A DNA stretch of 64,000 bases from Citrobacter youngae ATCC 29220 (GTDB lineage: Bacteria > Pseudomonadota > Gammaproteobacteria > Enterobacterales > Enterobacteriaceae): positions 536,159 to 600,158 of the forward strand of contig NZ_GG730300.1 in NCBI RefSeq assembly GCF_000155975.1, in the 5' to 3' direction. The position numbers and the translations under genes were made by a program. Shown here one piece after another: positions 38,869-48,869 of this stretch (within the stretch, counting starts at the first letter, position 1; the number at the start of each line of letters is the position of its first letter). The notes beneath the pieces were generated by a model. The model was not told the DNA's origin, did not search any database, and worked only from the letters and a program-made list of their open reading frames with translations.

Positions 38869-39075
38869 GTGGACTTCGCCTCTTTTATAGTGATGAATAG
38901 AGTTTTCAAAGGCGAAGTGTAGCCTTTTTCATTGCCCAATCCCAGCCAGCAGATCTCACTCGCAACAAAAGTAAAAAAGTGTTCGTGACGTGGCGCATTC
39001 TGCAATGTCTGGTTAGCATGAATTAATTAAGCGGCATGATGCTGCACAGACGTAACATGACAAGAGGAAGAGCTT

Positions 39076-41013
39076 GTGGACAAAGCCAAACAATTTACCT
39101 GGCGCCTGCTGGCGGCCAGCGTATGTCTGCTGACGGTCAGTCAAGTGGCGCGAGCCGATTCTCTGGATGAGCAGCGCAATCGCTATGCGCAAATTAAGCA
39201 GGCATGGGATAACCGACAGATGGATGTCGTGGAGCAGATGATGCCCGGCCTGAAGAACTATCCGTTGTATCCCTATCTGGAATATCGTCAGATTACAGAC
39301 GATCTGATGAATCAGCCTACCATTACCGTCACCAATTTTGTGCGCGCCAATCCGACGCTGCCGCCAGCGCGAACTCTGCAATCACGTTTCGTGAATGAAC
39401 TGGCGCGGCGGGAAGACTGGCGTGGACTGTTGGCGTTTAGCCCGGGTAAACCGGGGACGACGGAAGCGCAATGTAACTATTACTTCGCGAAATGGAGCAC
39501 CGGACAAACCGAAGAGGCCTGGCAGGGCGCGAAAGAACTGTGGCTGACCGGCAAGAGCCAGCCGAATGCCTGCGACAAGTTATTTGGCGTGTGGCGCGCT
39601 TCAGGCACTCAGGATCCGCTGGCTTATCTGGAGCGTATTCGTCTGGCGATGAAAGCGGGGAATACCGGACTGGTCACGGCGTTGGCCGGGCAGATGCCCG
39701 CGCAATACCAGGCTATCGCTTCGTCGATCATCGCGCTGGCTAACGATCCAAACACCGTAATGACCTTTGCGCGCACTACCGGTGCTACGGATTTCACCCG
39801 GCAGATGGCGGCCGTGGCTTTTGCCAGCGTGGCGCGTCAGGATGTGGAAAACGCCCGTCTGATGATCCCTTCGCTGGTGCAGGCGCAGCAGCTGAACGAC
39901 GAACAAACCCAGGAGCTGCGCGATATTGTCGCCTGGCGTCTGATGGGCAATGACGTCACCGACGAGCAGGCCAAATGGCGCGATGATGCCATCATGCGTT
40001 CGAATTCCACGTCGCTTGTGGAACGTCGCGTGCGAATGGCGCTGGGAACCGGCGATCGTCGCGGTCTTAATACCTGGCTGGCGCGTCTGCCGATGGACGC
40101 AAAAGAGAAAGATGAGTGGCGCTACTGGCAAGCGGATCTGCTGCTGGAACGTGGACGCGATGCTGAAGCGAAAGAGATCCTGCATCAACTCATGCAGCAG
40201 CGCGGTTTCTACCCGATGGTGGCAGCGCAACGCCTCGGTGAAGAGTACGAGCTGAAGGTGGATAAAGCCCCGGCGAACGTTGACTCTGCGCTGACCCAGG
40301 GACCGGAAATGGCGCGCGTACGCGAGTTGATGTACTGGAATCTGGATAACACCGCGCGCAGCGAATGGGCAAATCTGGTCACCAGCCGCACGAAGTCCGA
40401 ACAGGCGCAGCTGGCGCGTTACGCGTTTAACAATCACTGGTGGGATCTGAGCGTACAGGCGACGATCGCCGGTAAGCTGTGGGATCATCTGGAAGAGCGC
40501 TTCCCGCTGGCCTATAAAGATCTGTTTACCCGCTACACCAGCGGGAAAGATATTCCGCCAAGTTATGCGATGGCGATTGCGCGTCAGGAAAGCGCCTGGA
40601 ATCCGAAAGTGAAATCGCCGGTTGGCGCCAGCGGGCTGATGCAGATTATGCCGGGCACCGCGACGCATACGGTGAAGATGTTCTCGATTCCGGGTTACAG
40701 CAGCCCGAGCCAGCTGTTGGATCCTGATACTAACATCAACATTGGTACCAGCTATTTGCAGTATGTTTATCAGCAATTCGGCAATAACCGCATCTTTGCG
40801 TCGGCGGCCTACAACGCCGGACCCGGGCGCGTTCGCACCTGGCTTGGCAATAGCGCGGGCCGTATTGATGCCGTGGCGTTTGTCGAAAGCATTCCGTTCT
40901 CAGAGACGCGCGGTTACGTGAAGAACGTACTGGCTTACGATGCGTACTATCGCTACTTCCTTGGCGATAAGCCGGAGTTGATGAGCGACGCAGAATGGCA
41001 ACGTCGTTACTGA
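39076..41013 (+). CDS. slt: Soluble lytic murein transglycosylase Slt70
   Basis: Slt cleaves the peptidoglycan glycan chain with formation of 1,6-anhydro-muropeptides. The 645-residue precursor has a signal peptide ending VARA (residue 27), a helical superhelix doughnut domain and a C-terminal lysozyme-like domain. The catalytic glutamate is E505 (QESAWNP; E478 of the mature protein), followed by GASGLMQIMPGTA and AAYNAGPGRV. The start codon is GTG after AAGAGGAAGAG. Confidence 0.97.
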   Translation: MDKAKQFTWRLLAASVCLLTVSQVARADSLDEQRNRYAQIKQAWDNRQMDVVEQMMPGLKNYPLYPYLEYRQITDDLMNQPTITVTNFVRANPTLPPARTLQSRFVNELARREDWRGLLAFSPGKPGTTEAQCNYYFAKWSTGQTEEAWQGAKELWLTGKSQPNACDKLFGVWRASGTQDPLAYLERIRLAMKAGNTGLVTALAGQMPAQYQAIASSIIALANDPNTVMTFARTTGATDFTRQMAAVAFASVARQDVENARLMIPSLVQAQQLNDEQTQELRDIVAWRLMGNDVTDEQAKWRDDAIMRSNSTSLVERRVRMALGTGDRRGLNTWLARLPMDAKEKDEWRYWQADLLLERGRDAEAKEILHQLMQQRGFYPMVAAQRLGEEYELKVDKAPANVDSALTQGPEMARVRELMYWNLDNTARSEWANLVTSRTKSEQAQLARYAFNNHWWDLSVQATIAGKLWDHLEERFPLAYKDLFTRYTSGKDIPPSYAMAIARQESAWNPKVKSPVGASGLMQIMPGTATHTVKMFSIPGYSSPSQLLDPDTNINIGTSYLQYVYQQFGNNRIFASAAYNAGPGRVRTWLGNSAGRIDAVAFVESIPFSETRGYVKNVLAYDAYYRYFLGDKPELMSDAEWQRRY

Positions 41014-41037
41014 TCGCATTGAGTGTGTTATGCTATC

Positions 41038-41055
41038 GTACTCGTTAAAGAGTAC
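41038..41055 (+). promoter_or_regulatory. TrpR operator of trpR (autoregulation)
   Basis: GTACTCGTTAAAGAGTAC is an 18-bp near-palindrome with the GTACT...AGTAC half-sites of trp operators. It lies 46 bp upstream of the trpR ATG, where E. coli TrpR represses its own gene. Confidence 0.88.
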
Positions 41056-41098
41056 AAAGGGGGGAGCAAGCACGCTTCCCCCGCAACGATGGCGATAA

Positions 41099-41428
<330 letters not shown>

Positions 41429-41434
41429 TTTGCT

Positions 41435-41516
41435 TGTAGGCCGGATAAGGCGAAGCGGCCATCCGGCAACATCGCCGCGAAATGCCTGATGGCGCTGTGC
41501 TTATCAGGCCTACAAC
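41435..41516. repeat. REP pair between trpR and yjjX
   Basis: Two facing REP units (GTAGGCCGGATAAGGCGAAG and TGCCTGATGGCGCTGTGC) occupy the gap between convergent genes. Confidence 0.9.
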
Positions 41517-41529
41517 ATAGCGCAAATAA

Positions 41530-42045
41530 TTATCGATACACCGCGTTATGAAACGGGCTTAACGCCAGAATCACCGCCTGATGGTAAACGCTGGCGCGCG
41601 TGAGCTTACCCGCGGTAAACACGCCAATCGCGCCCTCTTTACGACCAATCTCATCAATACCTGTGTATTGCGACATTACCGGACCAAGCGCTTCCCCCTG
41701 GCGGACTCTGTCGAGAATGACGGCGGGCAGCGGCAGCGTGGCCGATCGCGCTTCGCCGCGCTGAACGCCGTTATCAATCACCACCCAACTGAAGGTGGCA
41801 TCGTCATCAATTCCCGCTTCAATAGCGACCCAGAAATCAGCCTGCGGATGCAGGCGGCGCGCGTTGTCCACGCGATTTCGTGCGCCAGTGCGCGTTTCCT
41901 GGCTTCCAAAAGGCTGTTCCGGCACGCCGCTCTCGACGGCGACGGGTTCAATATGGCAGGATCCTTCCCCGAAAATCTCTTCAAATGCCTGGAGAATTGC
42001 CTGAATTTTGGCAGGATTGGTGGTAGCAGAGATAACCTTGTGCAT
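41530..42045 (-). CDS. yjjX: Inosine/xanthosine triphosphatase YjjX
   Basis: YjjX hydrolyses ITP and XTP and so keeps deaminated purines out of nucleic acid. The 171 residues follow the family: [11 protein letters not shown] at the N-terminus, [11 protein letters not shown], the metal-site VAIEAGID and [21 protein letters not shown]. It starts divergently from gpmB only 51 bp away, so the two promoters must overlap. Confidence 0.95.
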   Translation of the reverse strand: MHKVISATTNPAKIQAILQAFEEIFGEGSCHIEPVAVESGVPEQPFGSQETRTGARNRVDNARRLHPQADFWVAIEAGIDDDATFSWVVIDNGVQRGEARSATLPLPAVILDRVRQGEALGPVMSQYTGIDEIGRKEGAIGVFTAGKLTRASVYHQAVILALSPFHNAVYR

Positions 42046-42096
42046 AATAAAGCTCAGTTTGAAAATTCAACGCATCGCAGTATAACGGAAAAAAGC

Positions 42097-42744
42097 ATGT
42101 TACAGGTATACCTTGTTCGCCATGGTGAAACGCAGTGGAACGCCGAGCGACGTATTCAAGGCCAGTCAGATAGCCCACTGACCGCTAAAGGCGAGCAGCA
42201 AGCCATGCAGGTTGGAGAACGCGCCCGCTCGCTGGGTATTACACATGTCATTAGCAGTGATTTAGGTCGTACGCGACGCACCGCAGAAATCATCGCCCAG
42301 GCTTGCGGCTGTGATATTACTTATGACTCCCGGCTGCGTGAACTGAATATGGGTGTGCTGGAAAAACGTCATATCGACACGTTAACGCCAGAAGAAGAGG
42401 GCTGGCGTCGCCAGTTGGTGAACGGTACGGTTGATGGTCGTATTCCGGAAGGGGAATCGATGCAGGAGCTGAGCGATCGCGTGAATGCGGCCCTGGCAGC
42501 CTGTCTGGATCTTCCGCAGGGCAGCCGCCCGCTGTTGGTGAGCCACGGTATCGCGCTGGGCTGCCTGGTCAGTACGATTCTGGGCTTACCGGCATGGGCA
42601 GAACGTCGCTTGCGTTTGCGTAATTGCTCAATTTCCCGCGTTGATTACCAGGAAAGTTTATGGCTTGCGCCAGGATGGGTGGTTGAAACGGCAGGGGACA
42701 TCTCGCATCTGGACGCCCCTGCGTTGGATGAGCTGCAGCGTTAG
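42097..42744 (+). CDS. gpmB: Phosphoglycerate-mutase-family phosphatase GpmB
   Basis: The 215-residue histidine phosphatase has RHG at 8-10 (catalytic H9) and the second His in SHGIALG. It is named after cofactor-dependent phosphoglycerate mutase, but family members of this type often act as phosphatases; E. coli GpmB contributes to serine-pathway flux rather than glycolysis. The ATG at 42097 gives the E. coli length. Its TAG overlaps the rob stop on the other strand. Confidence 0.93.
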   Translation: MLQVYLVRHGETQWNAERRIQGQSDSPLTAKGEQQAMQVGERARSLGITHVISSDLGRTRRTAEIIAQACGCDITYDSRLRELNMGVLEKRHIDTLTPEEEGWRRQLVNGTVDGRIPEGESMQELSDRVNAALAACLDLPQGSRPLLVSHGIALGCLVSTILGLPAWAERRLRLRNCSISRVDYQESLWLAPGWVVETAGDISHLDAPALDELQR

Positions 42745-43610
42745 CGGCGAATCGGTATTAGGAATTCGCAGCGCAGGTTGATCGGGCGATCTCCCGCTTT
42801 GGCATCTTCCGCCGGGTAGTATCGCTCGATATCCTGTCCTTTACGGCGGGTCAGGTTTAGCATCGGCATGCAGGTGCCGTACACCGTCAGGATAAACTCC
42901 TGCACGCCGGTCCCCAGCCCTTCATAGGTAAACATCACGTACTCGCCACCCTGCAGCAGGATAGGCTGCGCCGCCGGTACATAGCCATTGGCTTGTTCCG
43001 GCGTCAGCGCCGTGGTGTAAAACACCTCCTGCTCGTCATCTTTTTCAATGCTCGGACGCGATTCGTTCAGCCCGTACAGCACCGGCGGGATTGAAGGCGC
43101 ATGGCCAAGGAAGTCGTGCCAGAACTGAATGCGCATTTCATGACGGAAATCTGAAATCTGCTCCAGCGAGCAGGAATAGCTTTGCGTGGTGCCAAGCAGT
43201 TGCGTATCTTCCAGCGTGACGAACTCGTGCGCAGGCATGGCGAATTCACCGAGTCTCATCGGCGGGCGAATACCATAAGCGCTCCATTCCGGCGAGCGAC
43301 GATAGAGCGCTGGCGTTTGGGAAAACTGTTTCTTGAACGCGCGGGTAAAGGTTTGTTGAGAGTCAAAGCGATATTGCAGGGCAATATCCAAAATTGGGCG
43401 CGCAGTCAGGCGAAGCGCCACTGCGGATTTCGATAAACGACGGGCGCGGATATAGGCGCCAATAGCATGGCCCGTCACGTCCTTAAACATTCTCTGCAGA
43501 TGCCACTTGGAATAGCCTGCTTTTGCCGCCACATTGTCAAGCGACAAAGGTTGATCCAGATGACCTTCCAGCCAGATTAATAGGTCGCGAATAATGCCAG
43601 CCTGATCCAT
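42741..43610 (-). CDS. rob: Right-origin-binding transcriptional activator Rob
   Basis: Rob is an AraC/XylS-family activator of the mar/sox/rob regulon (efflux, superoxide and solvent tolerance) and binds the right side of oriC. The 289 residues equal E. coli Rob. The N-terminal 105 residues hold the two HTH motifs (LSLDNVAAKAGYSKWHLQRM and ILDIALQYRFDSQQTFTRAF), and the rest is a GyrI-like ligand domain. It is convergent with gpmB, with which it shares 4 bp. Confidence 0.97.
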   Translation of the reverse strand: MDQAGIIRDLLIWLEGHLDQPLSLDNVAAKAGYSKWHLQRMFKDVTGHAIGAYIRARRLSKSAVALRLTARPILDIALQYRFDSQQTFTRAFKKQFSQTPALYRRSPEWSAYGIRPPMRLGEFAMPAHEFVTLEDTQLLGTTQSYSCSLEQISDFRHEMRIQFWHDFLGHAPSIPPVLYGLNESRPSIEKDDEQEVFYTTALTPEQANGYVPAAQPILLQGGEYVMFTYEGLGTGVQEFILTVYGTCMPMLNLTRRKGQDIERYYPAEDAKAGDRPINLRCEFLIPIRR

Positions 43611-43821
43611 AAAATATCCTCATCCTTTCAACAACGAGTACCTGACGTCAGGTATGAGGATAATAGCATTTTTTGCTGTTTTAGCATTCAGTGTTTTTTT
43701 TGCTCATAAGTGCTTTTTTTGGACATACGAAAGCGTGATTATTGTAATCCTGTGATCTGTATACATTTTATTTTAGAATGTCGAATAATTACCCAGAGTA
43801 ACTTTTAAGAATGGTAACAAT

Positions 43822-44295
43822 ATGAAATATAAGAGCTTAGTCATTTCCTCAATTCTGCTGATGTTGGCGCAGGTCGCCCATGCGGAGCAGATTGGATCTG
43901 TCGATACGGTGTTCAAAATGTTTGGGCCAGATCATAAAATCGTGGTCGAAGCGTTTGACGATCCCGATGTGACTAATGTGACCTGCTACGTAAGCCGGGC
44001 GAAGACCGGCGGGATCAAGGGTGGGCTGGGGCTGGCGGAAGATACTTCTGACGCCGCCATCTCTTGTCAGCAGGTGGGGCCGGTAGAACTGAGCGACAGA
44101 ATCAAGAACGGCAAAGCGCAAGGCGAAGTGGTGTTTAAAAAACGGACCTCGCTGGTGTTTAAATCCTTGCAGGTTGTGCGGTTTTATGACGCAAAACGTA
44201 ATGCGCTGGCCTATCTGGCCTATTCAGATAAAGTGGTTGATGGATCGCCGAAAAATGCCATCAGCGCGGTGCCCATTATGCCGTGGCGGCAATAA
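43822..44295 (+). CDS. creA: CreA, exported protein of unknown function
   Basis: The 157-residue protein has a signal peptide ending AHA (residue 21-22) and a mature domain with two Cys in VTCYVS and ISCQQV that probably form a disulfide. It is the conserved first gene of creABCD; its role in the Cre system is unknown. It lies 12 bp upstream of creB. Confidence 0.93.
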   Translation: MKYKSLVISSILLMLAQVAHAEQIGSVDTVFKMFGPDHKIVVEAFDDPDVTNVTCYVSRAKTGGIKGGLGLAEDTSDAAISCQQVGPVELSDRIKNGKAQGEVVFKKRTSLVFKSLQVVRFYDAKRNALAYLAYSDKVVDGSPKNAISAVPIMPWRQ

Positions 44296-44307
44296 CAAGG
44301 ACGCAAA

Positions 44308-44997
44308 ATGCAACAGCCGTTGATCTGGTTGGTTGAGGATGAGCAGGGCATCGCGGATACGCTGGTCTACATGCTGCAGCAGGAAGGTTTTAGCGTAGAA
44401 GCGTTTGAGCGCGGGCTTCCGGTGCTGGAAAAAGCGCGCCAGAGATGTCCCGATGCGATAATTCTGGATGTCGGTCTGCCGGATATCAGCGGTTTTGAGC
44501 TGTGTCGACGCCTGCTGGAACGCCATCCGGCCTTACCGATCCTCTTTCTGACCGCGCGCAGCGATGAAGTTGACCGCCTGCTGGGGCTGGAAATCGGCGC
44601 GGATGACTATGTAGCCAAACCCTTTTCGCCGCGCGAGGTGTGCGCCAGGGTACGGACGCTGCTGCGGCGAGTGCAAAAATTCGCTTCCCCTGCATCGACG
44701 ACGCGCTGCGGGGATTTTGAGCTTAATGAGCTGGCCGCGCAGATTACCTGGTTCGGTATCCCGTTAACTCTGACGCGCTATGAGTTTCTGTTGCTGAAAA
44801 CATTGCTGATGTCGCCGGGGCGCATTTACTCTCGCCAGCAATTGATGGATTTAGTCTGGGCCGATGCGCAGGATACCTTTGACAGAACGGTCGATACCCA
44901 TATCAAAACGCTGCGTGCCAAACTGCGTGCTATCAATCCGGAGATTTCGCCCATTAATACGCATCGCGGTATGGGATACAGCCTGAGGAGCGTCTGA
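44308..44997 (+). CDS. creB: Response regulator CreB
   Basis: CreB is an OmpR/PhoB-family regulator acting on TTCAC-N6-TTCAC tags in front of creD and a few metabolic genes. The 229 residues comprise a receiver with phospho-acceptor D54 (ILDVGLPDISG) and a winged-helix DNA-binding domain from about 130 (LTRYEFLLLKTLLMSPGRIYSR). The stop TGA overlaps the creC ATG. Confidence 0.95.
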   Translation: MQQPLIWLVEDEQGIADTLVYMLQQEGFSVEAFERGLPVLEKARQRCPDAIILDVGLPDISGFELCRRLLERHPALPILFLTARSDEVDRLLGLEIGADDYVAKPFSPREVCARVRTLLRRVQKFASPASTTRCGDFELNELAAQITWFGIPLTLTRYEFLLLKTLLMSPGRIYSRQQLMDLVWADAQDTFDRTVDTHIKTLRAKLRAINPEISPINTHRGMGYSLRSV

Positions 44998-46421
44998 TGC
45001 GCATTGGGATGCGTTTGCTGCTCGGCTATTTTCTGATTGTCGCCGTCGCCGCCTGGTTCGTTTTGTCGATCTTTGTGCAGGAGATCAAACCTGGCGTCCG
45101 CCGGGCGACCGAAGGCACGCTGATTGATACCGCCACGCTGCTGGCCGCGCTGGCGCGTGATGACTTGCTCTCTGACGCTCCTGCCAACGGCAAGCTGGCG
45201 CAGGCATTTGCCCAACTGCATAACCGTCCTTTTCGCGCCAATATCAGCGGCATTAACAAAGTGCGTAATGAATACCATGTCTATATGACGGACGCGCAGG
45301 GTAAGGTGCTGTTTGATTCCGATAACAAAGCGGTCGGCCAGGACTACTCCCGTTGGAATGACGTGTGGTTAACGTTGCGCGGGCAATATGGCGCCCGCAG
45401 TACGCTGCAAAATCCGAACGATCCGGAAAGCTCGGTAATGTACGTTGCCGCGCCGATCGTTGACGGTGGGCGTATTATCGGGGTGCTTAGCGTCGGCAAA
45501 CCTAATGCGGCGATGGCGCCGGTGATTAAACGCAGTGAACGCCGGATGCTGTGGGCCAGCGCTGTCTTACTGGGTATCGCCTTAGTCATCGGCGCGGGGA
45601 TGGTATGGTGGATCAACCGTTCCATTGCCCGGCTGGCGCGCTATGCCGACTCTGTTACTGAGAACCGCCCCGTCGCATTGCCTGATTTAGGCAGCAGCGA
45701 GCTGCGTAAACTGGCGCAGGCGCTGGAAAGTATGCGTCTGAAGCTGGAGGGCAAGAATTATATTGAGCAGTACGTTTATGCGTTAACGCATGAACTCAAA
45801 AGCCCGTTGGCGGCCATTCGCGGCGCGGCGGAAATTTTGCGCGAAGGTCCACCGCCGAACGTGGTTGCGCGTTTTACCGATAATATTCTGACGCAAAATG
45901 CGCGTATGCAGGCGCTGGTTGAAACGTTGTTACGCCAGGCGCGTCTGGAGAATCGGCAGGACATTACGTTGGCGCCCGTGGCGGTAGATGCGCTGTTTGC
46001 CCAGCTCAAAGAGGCCAGGAGCGTGCAGCTGGCGGCAAAAAACATCACGCTCGCCATAACGCCTTCGTCACTTAGCGTTGCTGCCGATCCCGCGCTGCTG
46101 GAGCAGGCAATGGGGAATTTACTCGACAACGCTATCGACTTTACGCCACCGGGCGGGACGATTGCGCTGAGCGCGCATCAGCAGGAGGATCGGGTCACGT
46201 TACAGGTTGTCGACAGCGGCAGCGGGATCCCTGACTTCGCGTTGCCGCGTATTTTTGAACGCTTCTATTCACTGCCCCGTGAAAATGGGCTTAAGAGCAG
46301 CGGATTGGGACTGGCGTTTGTCAGCGAGGTTGCGCGACTGCATGAAGGTTCGGTGACCTTACGCAATCGACCGGAAGGCGGAGCACAGGCTCTGTTTACG
46401 CTTCACCGTCACTTCACATAA
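44997..46421 (+). CDS. creC: Sensor histidine kinase CreC
   Basis: CreC is a membrane sensor that phosphorylates CreB during growth in minimal media or glycolytic shifts and can cross-talk with PhoB. The 474 residues have a membrane helix at 7-27, a periplasmic domain (about 28-183), a second helix (184-206), HAMP, the phosphorylated H265 in LTHELKSPLAAIR and an ATPase domain with N, DSGSGIP and GLGLAFV boxes. It is translationally coupled to creB. Confidence 0.95.
   Translation: MRIGMRLLLGYFLIVAVAAWFVLSIFVQEIKPGVRRATEGTLIDTATLLAALARDDLLSDAPANGKLAQAFAQLHNRPFRANISGINKVRNEYHVYMTDAQGKVLFDSDNKAVGQDYSRWNDVWLTLRGQYGARSTLQNPNDPESSVMYVAAPIVDGGRIIGVLSVGKPNAAMAPVIKRSERRMLWASAVLLGIALVIGAGMVWWINRSIARLARYADSVTENRPVALPDLGSSELRKLAQALESMRLKLEGKNYIEQYVYALTHELKSPLAAIRGAAEILREGPPPNVVARFTDNILTQNARMQALVETLLRQARLENRQDITLAPVAVDALFAQLKEARSVQLAAKNITLAITPSSLSVAADPALLEQAMGNLLDNAIDFTPPGGTIALSAHQQEDRVTLQVVDSGSGIPDFALPRIFERFYSLPRENGLKSSGLGLAFVSEVARLHEGSVTLRNRPEGGAQALFTLHRHFT
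46402..46417 (+). promoter_or_regulatory. CreB box (cre-tag) of creD inside the end of creC
   Basis: TTCACCGTCACTTCAC is an exact TTCAC-N6-TTCAC tag, the CreB binding pattern. It lies in the last codons of creC, 62 bp before the creD start. Confidence 0.88.
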
Positions 46422-46478
46422 CTTCAAATTCCCCGCACATAGCTGTTCTACCTTGCTGGTATTGCAAAGGAGAACGCT

Positions 46479-47846
46479 ATGTTGAAATCACCCCTGTTCT
46501 GGAAAATCGTCACTTTGGGCGGCGCCATGCTGCTGTTGTTAATCCCCCTGACAATGGTCAGGCAGATAATTGTTGAGCGATCGGATTATCGCAATGACGT
46601 CGAAGATGCTATCCGCCAGAGCACCAGCGGGCCGCAAAAAATGGTCGGCCCGCTGATTGCCATTCCGGTGACGGAACTTTATACCGAGCTGGAGGAGGGG
46701 AAAGAGGTCCAGCATAAGCGCAGCTATATCCATTTCTGGCTGCCGGAGTCGTTGGTCGTTGAGGGAAACCAGAACGTTGAAGCGCGTAAAATCGGCATTT
46801 ATGAAGGCCAGGTCTGGCATAACGATTTGGCGATGAAGGTCGAGTTTAACGCCGAACGTTTGAGTGATTTAAACCATCCCAATATCAGCATCGGCAAACC
46901 GTTTATTGTGGTGGGCGTGGGGGATGCGCGTGGGATCGGCGTGGTGAACGCCCCACAGGTCAACGGCACGTCGCTGGTCGTTGAGCCAGGAACGGGGCTG
47001 GATGGTCGTGCGCAGGGGATCCACATTCCGTTGCCCGACGCGAGCTGGGCGAAGCAAAACCTTAGCCTGGCGCTGTCGCTTAATTTGAGCGGAACCGGCG
47101 ACTTCTCCGTTGTTCCGGTCGGCCGTAACAGTGAAATGACCTTAACCAGCAACTGGCCGCATCCCAACTTTCTTGGGGATTTTCTCCCGGCTAAGCGCGA
47201 AATCAGTAAGTCGGGATTCACTGCGCAATGGCAAAGCAGTTGGTTTGCGAATAACCTCGGCGATCGGTTTGACGATGAAAAGATTGCCTGGGAGGGAATG
47301 CCTGCGTTTAGCGTCGCCGTCGCCACCCCTGCAGATCAGTATCAACTGACTGACAGGGCGACAAAATATGCCATTCTGCTGATTGTGCTGACCTTTATGT
47401 CTTTCTTTGTGCTTGAAAGCATGACCAGCCTTAGGCTGCACCCGATGCAGTATTTGCTGATGGGGCTATCGCTGGTGATGTTTTATCTGTTGCTGCTGGC
47501 GTTATCAGAACACATTGGTTTTACGGCCGCGTGGATTACGGCAAGCCTTGTGGGCGCGTTGATGAACGGCGTATACCTGCAGGCGGTACTACAAGGTTGG
47601 CGCAACAGTATTTTGTTCACCGTGGCGCTGCTGGTGCTGGATGGTGTGATGTGGGTGTTGCTCCGTTCGCAGGACAGTTCTTTACTGCTTGGCACCAGCG
47701 TGCTGTTATTCGCGCTGTGCGGAGTGATGTTCCTGACGCGTCATCTTGACTGGCACTCGCTGGCGCAGCCAAAACCAAAGCCCAAGCCGACAGAACGTCC
47801 AGAACCTCCGTCTGCGAAGAGCGACGAATTTCGTTTGTGGAAATAG
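46479..47846 (+). CDS. creD: Inner-membrane protein CreD
   Basis: CreD has 455 residues with one N-terminal helix (about 11-31), a long periplasmic domain (about 32-285) and five or six C-terminal helices, then a Lys/Pro-rich tail (PKPKPKPTERPEPPS). It is the main CreB-activated gene; its loss or overexpression changes envelope and beta-lactam or colicin E2 responses in related bacteria. The ATG follows AAAGGAG. It ends at a hairpin shared with arcA. The repetitive KP tail is a little longer than in E. coli (450 residues). Confidence 0.93.
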   Translation: MLKSPLFWKIVTLGGAMLLLLIPLTMVRQIIVERSDYRNDVEDAIRQSTSGPQKMVGPLIAIPVTELYTELEEGKEVQHKRSYIHFWLPESLVVEGNQNVEARKIGIYEGQVWHNDLAMKVEFNAERLSDLNHPNISIGKPFIVVGVGDARGIGVVNAPQVNGTSLVVEPGTGLDGRAQGIHIPLPDASWAKQNLSLALSLNLSGTGDFSVVPVGRNSEMTLTSNWPHPNFLGDFLPAKREISKSGFTAQWQSSWFANNLGDRFDDEKIAWEGMPAFSVAVATPADQYQLTDRATKYAILLIVLTFMSFFVLESMTSLRLHPMQYLLMGLSLVMFYLLLLALSEHIGFTAAWITASLVGALMNGVYLQAVLQGWRNSILFTVALLVLDGVMWVLLRSQDSSLLLGTSVLLFALCGVMFLTRHLDWHSLAQPKPKPKPTERPEPPSAKSDEFRLWK

Positions 47847-47871
47847 GGCAGAGGGAAGCAGAGGGAAAATG

Positions 47872-47898
47872 AAAAACGGCGCATAAAGCGCCGTTTTT
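47872..47898. terminator. Bidirectional terminator between creD and arcA
   Basis: A perfect 11-bp stem AAAAACGGCGC/GCGCCGTTTTT with a 5-nt loop gives a T-run on both strands between the convergent genes. Confidence 0.92.
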
Positions 47899-47916
47899 AT
47901 ACTTGTAAGGATTGAA

Positions 47917-48633
47917 TTAATCCTGCAGGTCGCCGCAGAAACGGTAGCCTTCGCCGTGAATGGTGGCGATGATTTCTGGCGTATCCGGCGTTGATTCGAA
48001 ATGTTTACGAATGCGGCGGATAGTCACGTCAACGGTACGGTCATGCGGCTTCAGTTCGCGACCGGTCATTTTTTTCAGCAGTTCTGCGCGAGACTGGATT
48101 TTTCCCGGATTCTCACAGAAGTGAAGCATGGCGCGGAATTCGCTGCGTGGCAGTTTATACTGCTCGCCGTCAGGACCAATCAGAGAGCGGCTGTTGATGT
48201 CCAGCTCCCAGCCATTGAATTTGTAGCTCTCGACGCTACGGCGTTCTTCACTGACGGTACCCAGATTCATGGTACGCGACAGCAGGTTACGAGCACGGAT
48301 AGTCAGTTCGCGCGGGTTAAACGGCTTGGTGATGTAATCGTCAGCGCCGATTTCGAGGCCGAGAATTTTATCGACTTCGTTATCACGGCCCGTCAGGAAC
48401 ATCAGCGCAACGTTAGCTTGTTCGCGAAGTTCGCGCGCTAACAGGAGGCCATTTTTCCCAGGCAGATTGATATCCATAATCACAAGGTTGATGTCATATT
48501 CAGAGAGAATCTGATGCATTTCCGCGCCATCTGTCGCTTCGAATACATCATAGCCTTCTGCTTCGAAAATGCTTTTCAACGTGTTGCGTGTTACTAACTC
48601 GTCTTCAACGATAAGAATGTGCGGGGTCTGCAT
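47917..48633 (-). CDS. arcA: Aerobic respiration control response regulator ArcA
   Basis: ArcA is the response regulator of the ArcAB system, repressing aerobic metabolism under low oxygen. The 238 residues equal E. coli ArcA; the receiver has D54 ([12 protein letters not shown]) and the C-terminal OmpR-type domain starts near 135. Upstream lies a leader of several hundred bases with yjjY on the other strand and an FNR-like site. Near-identity to E. coli is as expected for a core regulator. Confidence 0.98.
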   Translation of the reverse strand: MQTPHILIVEDELVTRNTLKSIFEAEGYDVFEATDGAEMHQILSEYDINLVIMDINLPGKNGLLLARELREQANVALMFLTGRDNEVDKILGLEIGADDYITKPFNPRELTIRARNLLSRTMNLGTVSEERRSVESYKFNGWELDINSRSLIGPDGEQYKLPRSEFRAMLHFCENPGKIQSRAELLKKMTGRELKPHDRTVDVTIRRIRKHFESTPDTPEIIATIHGEGYRFCGDLQD

Positions 48634-48728
48634 GTTTGCTACCTAAATTGCCAACTAAATCGAAACAGGAAGTACAAAAGTCCCTGACCTGCCTGATGCA
48701 TGCCGTAAATTAACATGATCGGCGTAAC

Positions 48729-48869
48729 ATGACTAAAGTACGTAATTGCGTTCTTGATGCACTTTCCATCAACGTCAACAACATCATTAGCTTGGTCGTG
48801 GGTAGTTTCCCTCTGGACCCGACAGTGTCAAAAACGGCTGTCATCCTAACCATTTTAACAGCAACATAA
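48729..48869 (+). CDS. yjjY: YjjY, 46-residue protein of unknown function
   Basis: An ATG at 48729 opens a 46-codon frame whose product (MTKVRNCVLDALSINVNNII...) matches E. coli YjjY almost residue for residue, including length. No good ribosome-binding site is visible. It lies on the strand opposite to the arcA leader, so its conservation may reflect the leader RNA rather than a peptide. Function unknown. Confidence 0.6.
   Translation: MTKVRNCVLDALSINVNNIISLVVGSFPLDPTVSKTAVILTILTAT

Noticed and set aside
41581-42096. N-terminal extension of gpmB over yjjX
   Set aside because: The frame is open but runs antisense to yjjX and lacks similarity; the GpmB family starts at MLQVYLVRHGE.
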